A stretch of DNA of 64,000 nucleotides from JANWWM01 sp046292465 (GTDB lineage Bacteria; Bacteroidota; Chlorobiia; Chlorobiales; Thermochlorobacteraceae): positions 186,001-250,000 of the forward strand of contig JBKBRB010000001.1 of NCBI GenBank assembly GCA_046292465.1, read 5' to 3'. This document shows positions 41,952 through 50,992 of the stretch, piece after piece (the stretch's first letter is position 1; every line of letters starts with the position of its first letter). A program made the position numbers and the translations under genes. Below the pieces are notes generated by a model. It saw only the letters and a program-made list of their open reading frames with translations. It searched no databases and was not told the DNA's origin.

Positions 41952-42389
41952 TGCTTGCTTTATGATGCGATGCGAAATTGACCTCTAAAAATTTTCTTTG
42001 CAACTCTCCTTTGGAAGTTTTACCATTAGCACATCACTCAGCGCGATTGAACTTTGGCATTCTGCATATTTCTCATTTTCTCATGTTTTCCTTTGGCGAA
42101 ATGCCCGAACTCCAATTGTCTGAAACCCCTTTTGTTTATGCGGGCTTAGCGCGTGTGAAGTGTGTTTTTGGTGGCTTTGCCTTCCAAAAAGGACTGCAAA
42201 GGTAGAGGTTTCGAGTTGATTTTCAAAATTTTTACGAGATATTTTTTCAAGCGTTTTTCAAAAACAAGATGCCATCGATGTGAGGCGGTTTCACAAACCC
42301 CTGCATCTTTCTATATTCGCCCGCTTTGAAAAAGAAAGTAATCGCTCTGGCGCGAAGCGGTCGCGCCGCAACTAATCACAATTCAAACA
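41952..42389. other. Intergenic region between rpsL and pnp, holding the str leader
   Basis: 438 bases without a gene. On the minus strand it holds the str promoter (42197-42226) and the approximately 240-base untranslated leader of rpsL. No clear hairpin-plus-T-run was found in the leader. Towards pnp, a weak promoter-like element is TATATTCG at 42312-42319. A short open reading frame on the plus strand inside the leader looks like chance. Confidence 0.7.
42197..42226 (-). promoter_or_regulatory. Promoter of the str operon, TTG-N19-TACCTTTG
   Basis: On the minus strand TTG (42224-42226), 19 bases, then TACCTTTG (42197-42204). It matches the TANNTTTG consensus fully. It points toward rpsL, whose ATG is about 245 bases away. 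Confidence 0.78.
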
Positions 42390-44657
42390 ATGGTTTTCAC
42401 AAGAGAAATTGATTTAGGACAAGGGAAAGTCCTGAAAATTGAAACAGGCAAAATGGCAAAGCAAGCCGATGGCGCTGTTGTTGTTTCAATGGAAGACACA
42501 ATGGTTTTAGCAACAGCCGTCGCAAAGAAAGAGGCTGCGCCGAATCAAGATTTTTTTCCGCTTCAAGTTGAGTTTCGCGAGAAATACTCGGCAGCCGGTC
42601 GGTTTCCGGGTGGCTTTGTTAAGCGAGAAGGCAAGCCGTCTGAAAAAGAAATTCTTTCAGCACGCCTCATCGACCGAGCCTTACGTCCGCTCTTTCCTGA
42701 CGGATTTTACAATGAAACCCAAATTGTTGTGATGGTGATTTCATCTGACCGTACCAACGATGCTGATGTGCTCGGCGGCGTGGCGGCTTCGGCAGCGCTA
42801 TGCTTTTCCGACATTCCTTTCTACACGCCAATGGCAGAAGTGCGCGTCGGCAGAATCAACGGCGAGTTCATCGTCAATCCACATACCGAAGAATTAGATG
42901 ACTCCGATATGGATATTTGCATTGGTGGCACAAAGGATACGATTTGCATGCTTGAAGGCGAGATGCATGAAATCTCCGAAGCCGATATGCTTGAAGCAAT
43001 TAAGTTCGGACATGGCGTTATCAAAAAAATCTGCGGTGTGCTTGAAGAGATGATGAAAGAATGCGGCAAGCCGAAACGCCCCTTCACGCCACTCGTCGTT
43101 CCTGACGACCTAAAAGCCTTCATCAATTCTGTTTGTTACGATAAACTCTATGCCCTTGCACAAGAGCCGCTTCAAAAAGAAGAGCGCGCCGATAAAACCA
43201 AAGCCATCTACGATGAAACCCTAAAAGCAACCCTCGAAAAATTCAAGGCTGAAATCACAGACGAAGTGCTTGCCACAAATCCCGAAAAGGCGATTTACCT
43301 CAATGAAAAAGTTATCAAAGGCTACATTCACGACCTCGAAAAGAAAGCGATGCGTGAAGTTGTCTTAAACGGCGGCAAGCGGCTCGACGGGCGCGACCTT
43401 ACAACCATTCGTCCCATCTCGATTGAACTTGGCTTGCTTCCGCGCGCGCACGGCTCAGCACTCTTTACGCGTGGTGAAACACAAGCCCTCGTTACGCTGA
43501 CGCTGGGCACAAGCAAAGATGCGCAACTTGTCGACACGCTGGTCGAAGAGCCTGAAAAGCGATTCATGCTTCATTACAATTTCCCGCCATTTTCAGTCGG
43601 CGAAGTCGGCAGAATGACCGGCGTCGGTCGACGCGAAATCGGACATGGAAACCTTGCCGAGCGTGCCATTAAAGTGATGTTGCCAAGCGAAACAGAATTT
43701 CCTTACACCATGCGCATTGTCTCCGATATTTTGGAATCGAACGGTTCTTCTTCAATGGCATCAGTTTGTGGCGGTACTTTGGCAGTGATGGATGCTGGCG
43801 TGCCGATTAAGAAACCTGTCGCTGGAATTGCAATGGGACTCATCAAAGAAGGCAATCGATATGCGGTTCTCTCCGACATTCTCGGCAACGAAGACCATTT
43901 AGGCGATATGGACTTCAAAGTGGCAGGAACAAAAGATGGCATCACGGCTTGCCAAATGGACATTAAAATAGACGGTCTGGATTATGACATTCTCGCCAAA
44001 GCCTTAGAGCAAGCCAAACAAGGCCGGTTGCACATTCTTGGCGAAATGGAAAAAGCCATTGCTGCGCCGCGTCCTCAACTGTCTAAATACGCGCCACGTT
44101 TAACAACAATGCAAATTCCTGTTGATGCTATTGGCGCCGTCATTGGAAAAGGCGGCGAAACTATTCGCAGCATTATTGCTGAAACCGGAACAGAAATCGA
44201 CATTGCCGACGATGGCACAGTAACGATTGCATCGACGAGCGGCGACGGCGCAGAACGCGCTATGGCACGCATTAAGCAACTAACAAGTGAACCCGAAGTT
44301 GGAGCAGTCTATGAAAACGCGCTTGTCAAAGAAGTTCGTGATGAACTTGGCGCCTTCGTGGAAATCCTTCCCAAGACGGAAGGGCTACTGCACATTTCGG
44401 AAATTTCACATGAGCGCATTTCCAAAGCCAGCGATAAACTCAAAGCCGGCGAGCGCATTGCAGTCAAACTTATTGATATTCAGAAAGACCCGAAGACAGG
44501 CAAAACACGGCTCAAACTTTCAGCGAAAGCCCTGCTTCCAAAGCCCGAAGGCTATGCTGAACGTCCATCGCGTGAGCCGCGCTCCGAAGGCTCGTTCAAT
44601 CGCGATGGCGGACGCGGAAACGGTCGGCGCGACGACCGACGCCCGCCTCGTCAGTAA
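42390..44657 (+). CDS. pnp: Polyribonucleotide nucleotidyltransferase (PNPase)
   Basis: A 755-residue protein. Two RNase PH domains come first (the second with LPRAHGSALFTRGETQALVTLTLG), then a KH domain with GAVIGKGGETIRSII and an S1 domain (GAFVEILPKTEGLLHISEI). A tail of about 40 residues rich in Arg/Gly/Asp makes it longer than E. coli PNPase (711). It degrades RNA 3'-5' by phosphorolysis. A terminator follows. It is divergent from the str operon. Confidence 0.98.
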   Translation: MVFTREIDLGQGKVLKIETGKMAKQADGAVVVSMEDTMVLATAVAKKEAAPNQDFFPLQVEFREKYSAAGRFPGGFVKREGKPSEKEILSARLIDRALRPLFPDGFYNETQIVVMVISSDRTNDADVLGGVAASAALCFSDIPFYTPMAEVRVGRINGEFIVNPHTEELDDSDMDICIGGTKDTICMLEGEMHEISEADMLEAIKFGHGVIKKICGVLEEMMKECGKPKRPFTPLVVPDDLKAFINSVCYDKLYALAQEPLQKEERADKTKAIYDETLKATLEKFKAEITDEVLATNPEKAIYLNEKVIKGYIHDLEKKAMREVVLNGGKRLDGRDLTTIRPISIELGLLPRAHGSALFTRGETQALVTLTLGTSKDAQLVDTLVEEPEKRFMLHYNFPPFSVGEVGRMTGVGRREIGHGNLAERAIKVMLPSETEFPYTMRIVSDILESNGSSSMASVCGGTLAVMDAGVPIKKPVAGIAMGLIKEGNRYAVLSDILGNEDHLGDMDFKVAGTKDGITACQMDIKIDGLDYDILAKALEQAKQGRLHILGEMEKAIAAPRPQLSKYAPRLTTMQIPVDAIGAVIGKGGETIRSIIAETGTEIDIADDGTVTIASTSGDGAERAMARIKQLTSEPEVGAVYENALVKEVRDELGAFVEILPKTEGLLHISEISHERISKASDKLKAGERIAVKLIDIQKDPKTGKTRLKLSAKALLPKPEGYAERPSREPRSEGSFNRDGGRGNGRRDDRRPPRQ

Positions 44658-44689
44658 ATTTTCTTGACTTGATTTTCTTGGCATGGTTG

Positions 44690-44740
44690 AATCCCGCTTT
44701 CGCAAGGCTGTAATGGCAAAGCACGGCGGGATTTTCTGTT
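44690..44740 (+). terminator. Intrinsic terminator after pnp
   Basis: AATCCCGC (44690-44697) pairs with GCGGGATT (44726-44733), with an inner GCAAGGC-like partial pairing, and a T-rich TTCTGTTT follows. A direct repeat GTTTATATC(C/A) lies just after it, before the next gene. Confidence 0.7.
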
Positions 44741-44771
44741 TATATCCGTTTATATCAACGCAACAAATCCG

Positions 44772-45575
44772 ATGTTCACCTACCGCGTTATTTTTCGCAC
44801 ATGCGATACAGTTAATTCCGTGCACGGTGCGAAACGACCTTTTGGATTAGACAAAACAACGCTCGTCAAACTCTGCTTCTTGAGCCTTCATCAATCCATC
44901 AAGCATTTGCCACACGAGATTTTCATCTTGGGCGATAAACTTTCCGACGAGATTCAAGCCTTTTTCAAACGATTCCCCGTTACGCTAACCAATGGCATTT
45001 ATGGCAACGATGAATCGATTCGCCAATCGTTTCGCCTTGCACAAGGCTATCCCGAAACCGATTGGATTTACTTTTGCGAAGACGATTACCTTCATCAACC
45101 GTTTGCGTTTGAGTATATCCACGAACTCATCACACATCGCTCTGAAGTGCTGAAACGAAAGGCGCGCCGATTCTACCTTGCCCCATTCACGAGCGATACG
45201 AGCCAACTGCCGCTGTTCATTTCCCCTGTTGATGATGCGCTTCGCTATAAGCCCGAATGGCGATTTCAATCGCTCTTGTTTCTGACGCGCTTCAACCATT
45301 GGCGACAGACGAGCCATACCACTTTTACTTTTTTAACCGAAGGAAAAACCGTGCGCCAATTCGCCGATGTGATGATGCAATCCGCACGCGGCGCCAGAGA
45401 CGGCTTACTGAGCCGCAAACTGTATGGACGGCTCACTTTTGGCAGTAAAGGAATCTGCGTTTCCCCGATTCCCTCGCTTGCTTCGCACATGCAAGAAAAC
45501 GAACTTGCCCCACTTGTTGATTGGACAAGGCTTTACGAGCGATATAAACTTGAACTTGAACAGCTCGAGCGATGA
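44772..45575 (+). CDS. Glycosyltransferase-like protein (GT-A fold, predicted)
   Basis: A 267-residue soluble protein. The segment YFCEDDYLHQPF (C102-E103-D104-D105) resembles the DXD metal/nucleotide-sugar site of GT-A enzymes. It is preceded by a beta-strand-rich N-terminus (HEIFILGDKL) and NDESIRQSF near 79, consistent with family 2-like folds. No membrane helix or partner gene is near; it is alone between pnp and the convergent mutS. The donor and acceptor are unknown. The assignment rests on motif and fold pattern only. Confidence 0.6.
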   Translation: MFTYRVIFRTCDTVNSVHGAKRPFGLDKTTLVKLCFLSLHQSIKHLPHEIFILGDKLSDEIQAFFKRFPVTLTNGIYGNDESIRQSFRLAQGYPETDWIYFCEDDYLHQPFAFEYIHELITHRSEVLKRKARRFYLAPFTSDTSQLPLFISPVDDALRYKPEWRFQSLLFLTRFNHWRQTSHTTFTFLTEGKTVRQFADVMMQSARGARDGLLSRKLYGRLTFGSKGICVSPIPSLASHMQENELAPLVDWTRLYERYKLELEQLER

Positions 45576-45620
45576 ACTTTCCCAATTCACTTTATCACAA
45601 GGTTTTACAGGGGGGTGCTA

Positions 45621-48257
45621 TCACGCATCTTCCGCCATCTGTTTGAGCTCAACGAGTTTCATCATCGCTTCAATTGGCGTGAGTTTATTGGGGTCGAGTT
45701 TTTGGAGCGCGTCTTTGAGTTTCGTATCGCCGATTTCAAACAGCGAGATTTGAAAGTCGGGTGTTTTGGGCTTAATGGCTTTGACCTTGTTTTTAACCGC
45801 GGCTTTATTTGCCGTTTCCGGAAGTTCTTCGCGTGATTCAAGTTCGGCAAGAATTTCTTTTGCACGTGAAATTACTTGTTGGGGTAAGCCTGCCATTTTC
45901 GCCACTTCAATGCCGTAACTGTTATCCGCCGCGCCACGCGCAATTTTTCGGAGAAAGATGACTTTATCAGCCGTTTCAGCAACTGTAGCGTTGTAGTTTT
46001 TCACTGCCGCAAGATGCTCTTCCAATTCGGCAAGTTCGTGATAGTGTGTGGCAAAGAGTGTTTTCGCGCCGATGTGGTTGTGAATATACTCGGTGATTGC
46101 CCATGCGATTGACATGCCGTCGTAGGTGCTCGTGCCGCGCCCGATTTCATCGAGCAAAATCAAACTTTTTTCTGTGGCGTTGTTCAAGATGTTTGCCGCT
46201 TCGTTCATTTCAACGAGGAAGGTGCTTTCACCAGCGGCGAGATTGTCAGAGGCTCCAACGCGCGTAAAAATTTTATCGACGATTCCAATTTCAGCACTCG
46301 AGGCAGGCACGAAACTGCCAACTTGTGCCAGCAAAACAATCAGCCCGACTTGACGCAAGTATGAACTCTTGCCTGCCATGTTCGGTCCTGTAATGATGAG
46401 CACGCGCTCTTCGCGGTTGAGCGTGCAATCGTTCGGCACATACTTTTCGCCTTCAGGCATGAGGCGTTCCAAAACAGGGTGGCGTCCGTCTTTGATGACG
46501 ATGCTGTCCGTTTCGCTCACGATTGGTTTGACATAGCCATATTGCTCGGCACATTCAGCCAGCGCGGCAAGGCAATCGAGCGTGGCAAGTGCGACAGCGT
46601 TTTGCTGAATACGTTCCGATTCCGATGCTATCGTTTGGCGCAACTCACTGAACAGCCTTGCTTCTAATTCGCCCATTTTTTCTTCCGCCATCAAAATTTT
46701 CTGCTCGAGCTCTTTGAGGATTGGAATGGTGTATCGCTCGGCATTGACCATTGTTTGCTTGCGCTCGTAGTGGCTTGGCACTTTGGATTTATTAGCGTTG
46801 CTGATTTCGATGTAATAGCCGAAGACTTTGTTGTAAAGCACTTTGAGCGAGGCAATGCCTGTTTTTTCGCGCTCTTCGGTTTGAATTTGGAGCAGTCGGT
46901 CTTTAGCGTTGTTGGCAGTATCTCGATAGTCGTCGAGTTCGGCGTTGTAGCCTTGTTTAATGACGCCGCCATCAGCAACATTGACGGGCGCATCGGGCGA
47001 AAGCGCGTCGTCGATTTTTTGTGCAAGGTCGGGGCATTCGTCAAGTTGCGCGTGCAGGGATTGGAGCATCGTGGATTGCACAGAAGCCAGCACCGTTTTC
47101 AGCGACGGCAGTTCGCGAAGCGAGGCACTGAGCGCAAGCACTTCTTTCGGATTGGCACGATGAGTTGCAATGCGCGAGAGCGCGCGTTCAAGGTCACAGA
47201 TTTTTTTGAGCGATTCGCGCACTTCACGGCGCAAGGCGCGACTTTCTTTGAGTTCTTCGACTGCATCGAGCCGTTCCTGAATGAGCGATACATCGCGAGA
47301 TGGACGCGCAAGCCATTTCTTGAACAGGCGTGCGCCCATTGCGGTTTGCGTTTTATCCAGCACATCGATAAGCGTGCCATTGCGCGAGCCATCGTACATC
47401 GACGCAATAATTTCCAAATTGCGTTTGGTTTGAACATCGAGTGCAACGAGTGTGCCTGTTTCAAATCGCGAGAGGCGTTGAATGTATTGCAGTTTGCCGC
47501 GCTGGGTTTCTTCGAGATAGTTGAGAATGACGGAGGCGGCGACTTTGGCGGCGGGCATCTCTTCAATGCCAAAGCCTTTGAGCGAATGCGTTTTGAAGTG
47601 ATTGCGCAAGGTTTGTTCGGCGTAATCCAAACTGAACAGCCATTCATCTAATTCGGTGAAGGGCATTTCGCGCCCCATCACTTCCGAGAGCAAGACTTTT
47701 TGCTCTTTCTGCTTTTTGGAAATGATAATTTCAGACGGCTGAATGGTCTCTAAAACTTCTTTGAGTTTCGGCGCGGTAACTTCTGTGGCTTGAAATTCTG
47801 CCGTAGTTACATCGATGAACGCCACACCAACAAACTCGAACTGACGCTCTTTTTGGAAATGAACGGCGCAGAGGTAGTTGTTCTTTTTTTCGTCGAGCAA
47901 TCGGTCGCTGAAATTGACGCCGGGCGTAACGATGTCGACGACTTCGCGCTTGACAATGCCGCGTGCAAATTTCGGGTCTTCCATCTGCTCACAGACTGCC
48001 ACGCGAAAGCCTTTCTTGACAAGCCTTGCCACATAGGTCTCGAGCGCGTGTTGTGGAAAGCCTGCCAGTGGCACATCTGCCGCCGCACCATTTGCGCGTT
48101 TCGTCAAAACAATGCCGAGTGCGTTGGAAACTTCTTTCGCATCATCATAAAAGGTTTCGTAAAAATCGCCGACGCGAAAGAGCAGAATCACGTTCGGATA
48201 TTGCGATTTGATTTTATCGTATTGCCGCATGAGCGGCGTTTCGTCGCGCTTTGCCAC
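45621..48257 (-). CDS. mutS: DNA mismatch repair protein MutS
   Basis: An 878-residue protein. The mismatch-reading Phe-x-Glu is F32-Y33-E34 in GDFYE. The ATPase has Walker A GPNMAGKSSYLRQ near 625, LLDEIGRGTSTYDG as Walker B, and ATHYHEL. It recognises mispairs and recruits MutL. The start is GTG 48257; an ATG nine codons later is possible. A C-terminal tail (PKTPDFQISLFEIGD) resembles the MutS beta-clamp or tetramer region. Confidence 0.98.
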   Translation of the reverse strand: MAKRDETPLMRQYDKIKSQYPNVILLFRVGDFYETFYDDAKEVSNALGIVLTKRANGAAADVPLAGFPQHALETYVARLVKKGFRVAVCEQMEDPKFARGIVKREVVDIVTPGVNFSDRLLDEKKNNYLCAVHFQKERQFEFVGVAFIDVTTAEFQATEVTAPKLKEVLETIQPSEIIISKKQKEQKVLLSEVMGREMPFTELDEWLFSLDYAEQTLRNHFKTHSLKGFGIEEMPAAKVAASVILNYLEETQRGKLQYIQRLSRFETGTLVALDVQTKRNLEIIASMYDGSRNGTLIDVLDKTQTAMGARLFKKWLARPSRDVSLIQERLDAVEELKESRALRREVRESLKKICDLERALSRIATHRANPKEVLALSASLRELPSLKTVLASVQSTMLQSLHAQLDECPDLAQKIDDALSPDAPVNVADGGVIKQGYNAELDDYRDTANNAKDRLLQIQTEEREKTGIASLKVLYNKVFGYYIEISNANKSKVPSHYERKQTMVNAERYTIPILKELEQKILMAEEKMGELEARLFSELRQTIASESERIQQNAVALATLDCLAALAECAEQYGYVKPIVSETDSIVIKDGRHPVLERLMPEGEKYVPNDCTLNREERVLIITGPNMAGKSSYLRQVGLIVLLAQVGSFVPASSAEIGIVDKIFTRVGASDNLAAGESTFLVEMNEAANILNNATEKSLILLDEIGRGTSTYDGMSIAWAITEYIHNHIGAKTLFATHYHELAELEEHLAAVKNYNATVAETADKVIFLRKIARGAADNSYGIEVAKMAGLPQQVISRAKEILAELESREELPETANKAAVKNKVKAIKPKTPDFQISLFEIGDTKLKDALQKLDPNKLTPIEAMMKLVELKQMAEDA

Positions 48258-48462
48258 TGTAAAGTTTCAGATGTATTTGGAAAATCAATCCTTTGGAGTT
48301 GCGGCAAAATAATACGGAAAAACTCGCAATCGCCGAGTTGTAATAGCACAAGCAACAAATTTACCTAACCCCTCAAAATATTTGGCGACGATTTGCGTTT
48401 GGAATCCAACTGGTTTTTCACATCGTTTCAGAGTCACGCAATTGAGTTTAACTTTTACATTC

Positions 48463-49605
48463 ATGCAACCACCTTTTTTGCGCTATCCCTTCTCAATTCG
48501 TTTTGACCGCAATGAACTTGCAGGCGCGTTTGGCGACATTGGCACAGACTTGCCGCTTCTTGTGGGCGTTATTCTCGCGGCAAAGTTAGATGCCTCGAGC
48601 ACGCTCATCGTTTTTGGCGGCATGCAAATTTTAACGGCACTCTTCTACCAAATGCCGATGCCCGTTCAACCGCTCAAAGCGATGGCGGCATTGGTGATTA
48701 CTCAAAAGATTGACGGAGCCGTTCTTTTCGGTGCAGGACTTGCGATTGGCGTTGTGATGCTTGTGCTTTCGCTTTCGGGCGCACTCATTTGGCTTAGTCG
48801 AGCGATTCCGAAAGCCGTTGTGCGCGGCATTCAGTTTGGCTTAGGCTTGCAACTTGCCTTGCTTTCGCTTAAAGACTATGTGCCGTCGGACGGCGCGCTC
48901 GGCTACGCGCTTGCATCAGTTGCATTTTTGATAACGCTTTTTCTGCTTGGGAATCGGAAATATCCTGCCTCGCTGATTGTGATTCTGCTTGGCGTTGGTT
49001 ATGCCGTTGTGTTTCACTTCGACGAACTCTTTAAGGTCAGCACGATGGGCATTTCGCTTCCAAAACTTTTTGTTCCGACTTGGGAGCACATCGCCACCGG
49101 CTTTGTATTGCTTGCTCTTCCGCAGATTCCACTTTCGATTGGCAATTCGCTTCTTGCCACAAAGCAAACCGCCAGCGACCTTTTCCCTGAAAAGCAACTT
49201 TCTATCCAACAAATTGGACTCACTTATTCAGCCATGAATTTGATTTCGCCGTTTCTTTCAGGCGTTCCGATTTGTCATGGGTCAGGCGGCATGGTCGGGC
49301 ACTACACTTTTGGCGGCAGAACGGGCGGCTCGGTTGTACTTTACGGGCTACTTTATCTCGTGCTTGGTCTTTTCTTCGCGTCAGGATTTGAGCAAGCCGT
49401 CAAAATTTTTCCGCTTCCGATTCTCGGCGTGATTCTCTTCTTCGAGGGGATTTCGCTTATCAAACTTTTGGGCGACCTTTTGGGTGAGAAGAAAAGCTTT
49501 TTCGTCGCGCTCTTGACAGGCATTTTAGCCGTCGGCGTGCCTTACGGCTATGTGGTCGGCTTGGTGGTGGGAACGCTGGTCTATCGTTTCAAACAAGAAG
49601 ACTAA
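48463..49605 (+). CDS. MOT1-family molybdate/sulfate transporter
   Basis: A 380-residue membrane protein from ATG 48463; an in-frame upstream extension lacks a family-like start. Two diagnostic motifs are present: AGAFGDIGTDLPLLVGVI near the N-terminus and CHGSGGMVGHYTFGGRTGG in the second half, both characteristic of MOT1-like carriers in the SulP-related group. IPMPVQP-like PMPVQPLKAMAAL is also seen. About ten helices. It probably imports molybdate; sulfate is the alternative. Its stop overlaps the ccmD stop on the other strand by a few bases. Confidence 0.85.
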   Translation: MQPPFLRYPFSIRFDRNELAGAFGDIGTDLPLLVGVILAAKLDASSTLIVFGGMQILTALFYQMPMPVQPLKAMAALVITQKIDGAVLFGAGLAIGVVMLVLSLSGALIWLSRAIPKAVVRGIQFGLGLQLALLSLKDYVPSDGALGYALASVAFLITLFLLGNRKYPASLIVILLGVGYAVVFHFDELFKVSTMGISLPKLFVPTWEHIATGFVLLALPQIPLSIGNSLLATKQTASDLFPEKQLSIQQIGLTYSAMNLISPFLSGVPICHGSGGMVGHYTFGGRTGGSVVLYGLLYLVLGLFFASGFEQAVKIFPLPILGVILFFEGISLIKLLGDLLGEKKSFFVALLTGILAVGVPYGYVVGLVVGTLVYRFKQED

Positions 49606-49754
49606 CGCTCCTTTTCTTCTTTTTCGGCGACGAGTTTCTCGAGTTCGGTGAGTTTTTTATCGAGGCGAAAGAGATAGAGGAATATGCCTGACCAAATAAT
49701 CAGCACGATGATGAGCACAACATAGATGGAGTTCTGAACGAGGAAATCAAGCAT
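49602..49754 (-). CDS. ccmD: CcmD-like small membrane protein
   Basis: A 50-residue protein from ATG 49754 to TAG at 49602. It has one hydrophobic helix (SIYVVLIIVLIIWSGIFLYLF) followed by a charged coil (RLDKKLTELEKLVAEKEEKER), the pattern of CcmD proteins from Bacteroidota. CcmD stabilises the heme-handling CcmABC complex of cytochrome c maturation. It is separated from ccmC by a DUF433/DUF5615 pair, with which it shares a tight, same-strand arrangement (12-base gap). Confidence 0.82.
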   Translation of the reverse strand: MLDFLVQNSIYVVLIIVLIIWSGIFLYLFRLDKKLTELEKLVAEKEEKER

Positions 49755-49766
49755 GAGATTTGTTGT

Positions 49767-50087
49767 TTATTGAACACAAATAGCTTGTCCTTTCTTAATC
49801 TCTGAGAGAGCCTGTTGAATTTTAGGAATCAGCGGCAGATGGTCTTTGAGACGATTCGTTTTGGCTTTCAATACCATGATGGCTATTTCACTTACAAGCG
49901 CGTTATCTTGCTGCGAGATTAAGTTCTGGTCGGCGGTAATAAAAACGTCAAACTTATCTTTCATCACTTGCAAGAGTTGACCATTTTTCATGCCTACCCA
50001 ACCCATTTGCTGAACCGTTTTTATGTTGTAGGCTTGAAGTTGATTTGCAAGACGCTTATCTAAGTTTTCATCAAGCAGTATGGTCAT
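49767..50087 (-). CDS. DUF5615 PIN-like protein (toxin-like)
   Basis: A 106-residue protein. The N-terminus TILLDENLDKRLANQL places Asp6 and Glu7 in the PIN-like acidic site, and FDVFITADQNL supplies D47 and D53. DUF5615 proteins are usually encoded with DUF433 partners as VapBC-like pairs in which this one is the candidate nuclease. It overlaps the DUF433 gene by 17 bases. No RNase activity has been tested for this protein. Confidence 0.82.
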   Translation of the reverse strand: MTILLDENLDKRLANQLQAYNIKTVQQMGWVGMKNGQLLQVMKDKFDVFITADQNLISQQDNALVSEIAIMVLKAKTNRLKDHLPLIPKIQQALSEIKKGQAICVQ

Positions 50088-50304
50088 TTTGAGCAGGGGC
50101 GAGTTCGGCTATCATTTTGTCCTTGACAATTTCCAAAAATGCAATAACCTGTTCTCGCGACACCGAAGGAAATCCTTCTAAGAAATCATCAATCGTTTCT
50201 CCGCCTTCCAAGTAGTCTAATAAAATTTGGACGGGCACTCTTGTTTGTGCGAAGACGGGCGTTCCTCCCAGAATTTCTTTGTCAACCACAATCGGGTTTT
50301 TCAT
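50071..50304 (-). CDS. DUF433 protein (antitoxin-like)
   Basis: A 77-residue protein with the DUF433 pattern: GGTPVFAQTRVPVQILLDYLEGGETIDDFLEGFPSVSREQVIAFLE. It is a winged-helix-like fold found as the antitoxin partner of DUF5615. It begins four bases after the ccmC stop and overlaps the DUF5615 start, so all are likely translated from one mRNA. Its autoregulation is not evident from sequence. Confidence 0.85.
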   Translation of the reverse strand: MKNPIVVDKEILGGTPVFAQTRVPVQILLDYLEGGETIDDFLEGFPSVSREQVIAFLEIVKDKMIAELAPAQNDHTA

Positions 50305-50308
50305 CTCC

Positions 50309-50989
50309 TCATGCTCGAATTAAACTTATCTTTTCTACCAATTTCATTTGTCGAACACGCAGGCTGTGTAGCCAAAAGAAGAGCGCGATGAAGCCGAGCA
50401 TGGAGCCATAAAGCACGGCGCGAATGGTCGGGTCGGTGGTTGATGAAACGGCAGGGTTGATGCCTGCTTCACCACCTTCGGGCGAGCCGGGGTGCAAGCC
50501 GGGCACGAGGCGAGGCAACACGAAGTAAAGAAAAATGAGCGCAGGAAACGAGAAGATGCTATAAACGCTCGAGAGCGTGGCGCGTTTTTCTGCCGAATCT
50601 ACAGCACTGCGCAAAGCGAAGTAGGCGGAATACATCAAGAAGACCAAAAAGATGGTCGTTTGTCGCGGGTCCCAGTGCCAAAATGCGCCCCAAGTTACTT
50701 TCGCCCAAATCGCGCCTGTCATCATCGCCAAAATGTTGAACAAAAATCCCAAGCCTGATGCGGCTTCGGCTTTCATGTCGCTTTCCAAGTCACGCGTTTT
50801 GAGATACTTGACGCTGAACCATACCGATGTAAAAAAGGCAACCACAGCAGTAATCGCCATCGGCACGTGGAAGTAAATGTTCTTCGTCGTTTCAGCCAGC
50901 ATTCCCACTTTATTTGGCGAGGCAATCGCAAAGACAATCACGCCGACAAACCACACATATAATCCCACTTGAAAAATTTGCCTTTTCAT
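50309..50989 (-). CDS. ccmC: Heme exporter/handling protein CcmC
   Basis: A 226-residue, six-helix protein. The tryptophan-rich heme-binding segment WGAFWHWDPRQT is at 100-111, with flanking His candidates H41 and H166. CcmC loads heme onto CcmE in the system I cytochrome c pathway. The gene follows a DppB-type permease by three bases and precedes the DUF433/DUF5615 pair and ccmD. ccmA, ccmB, ccmE and ccmF are not in the window. Confidence 0.93.
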   Translation of the reverse strand: MKRQIFQVGLYVWFVGVIVFAIASPNKVGMLAETTKNIYFHVPMAITAVVAFFTSVWFSVKYLKTRDLESDMKAEAASGLGFLFNILAMMTGAIWAKVTWGAFWHWDPRQTTIFLVFLMYSAYFALRSAVDSAEKRATLSSVYSIFSFPALIFLYFVLPRLVPGLHPGSPEGGEAGINPAVSSTTDPTIRAVLYGSMLGFIALFFWLHSLRVRQMKLVEKISLIRA

Positions 50990-50992
50990 TTT

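Noticed and set aside
41978..42205. 75-codon plus-strand reading frame in the str leader
   Set aside because: No family pattern, overlaps the str promoter and leader, no promoter or ribosome site of its own.
48356..48363. TAAATTTG as mutS promoter
   Set aside because: The octamer fits, but there is no TTG 19-21 bases upstream; too weak to list.
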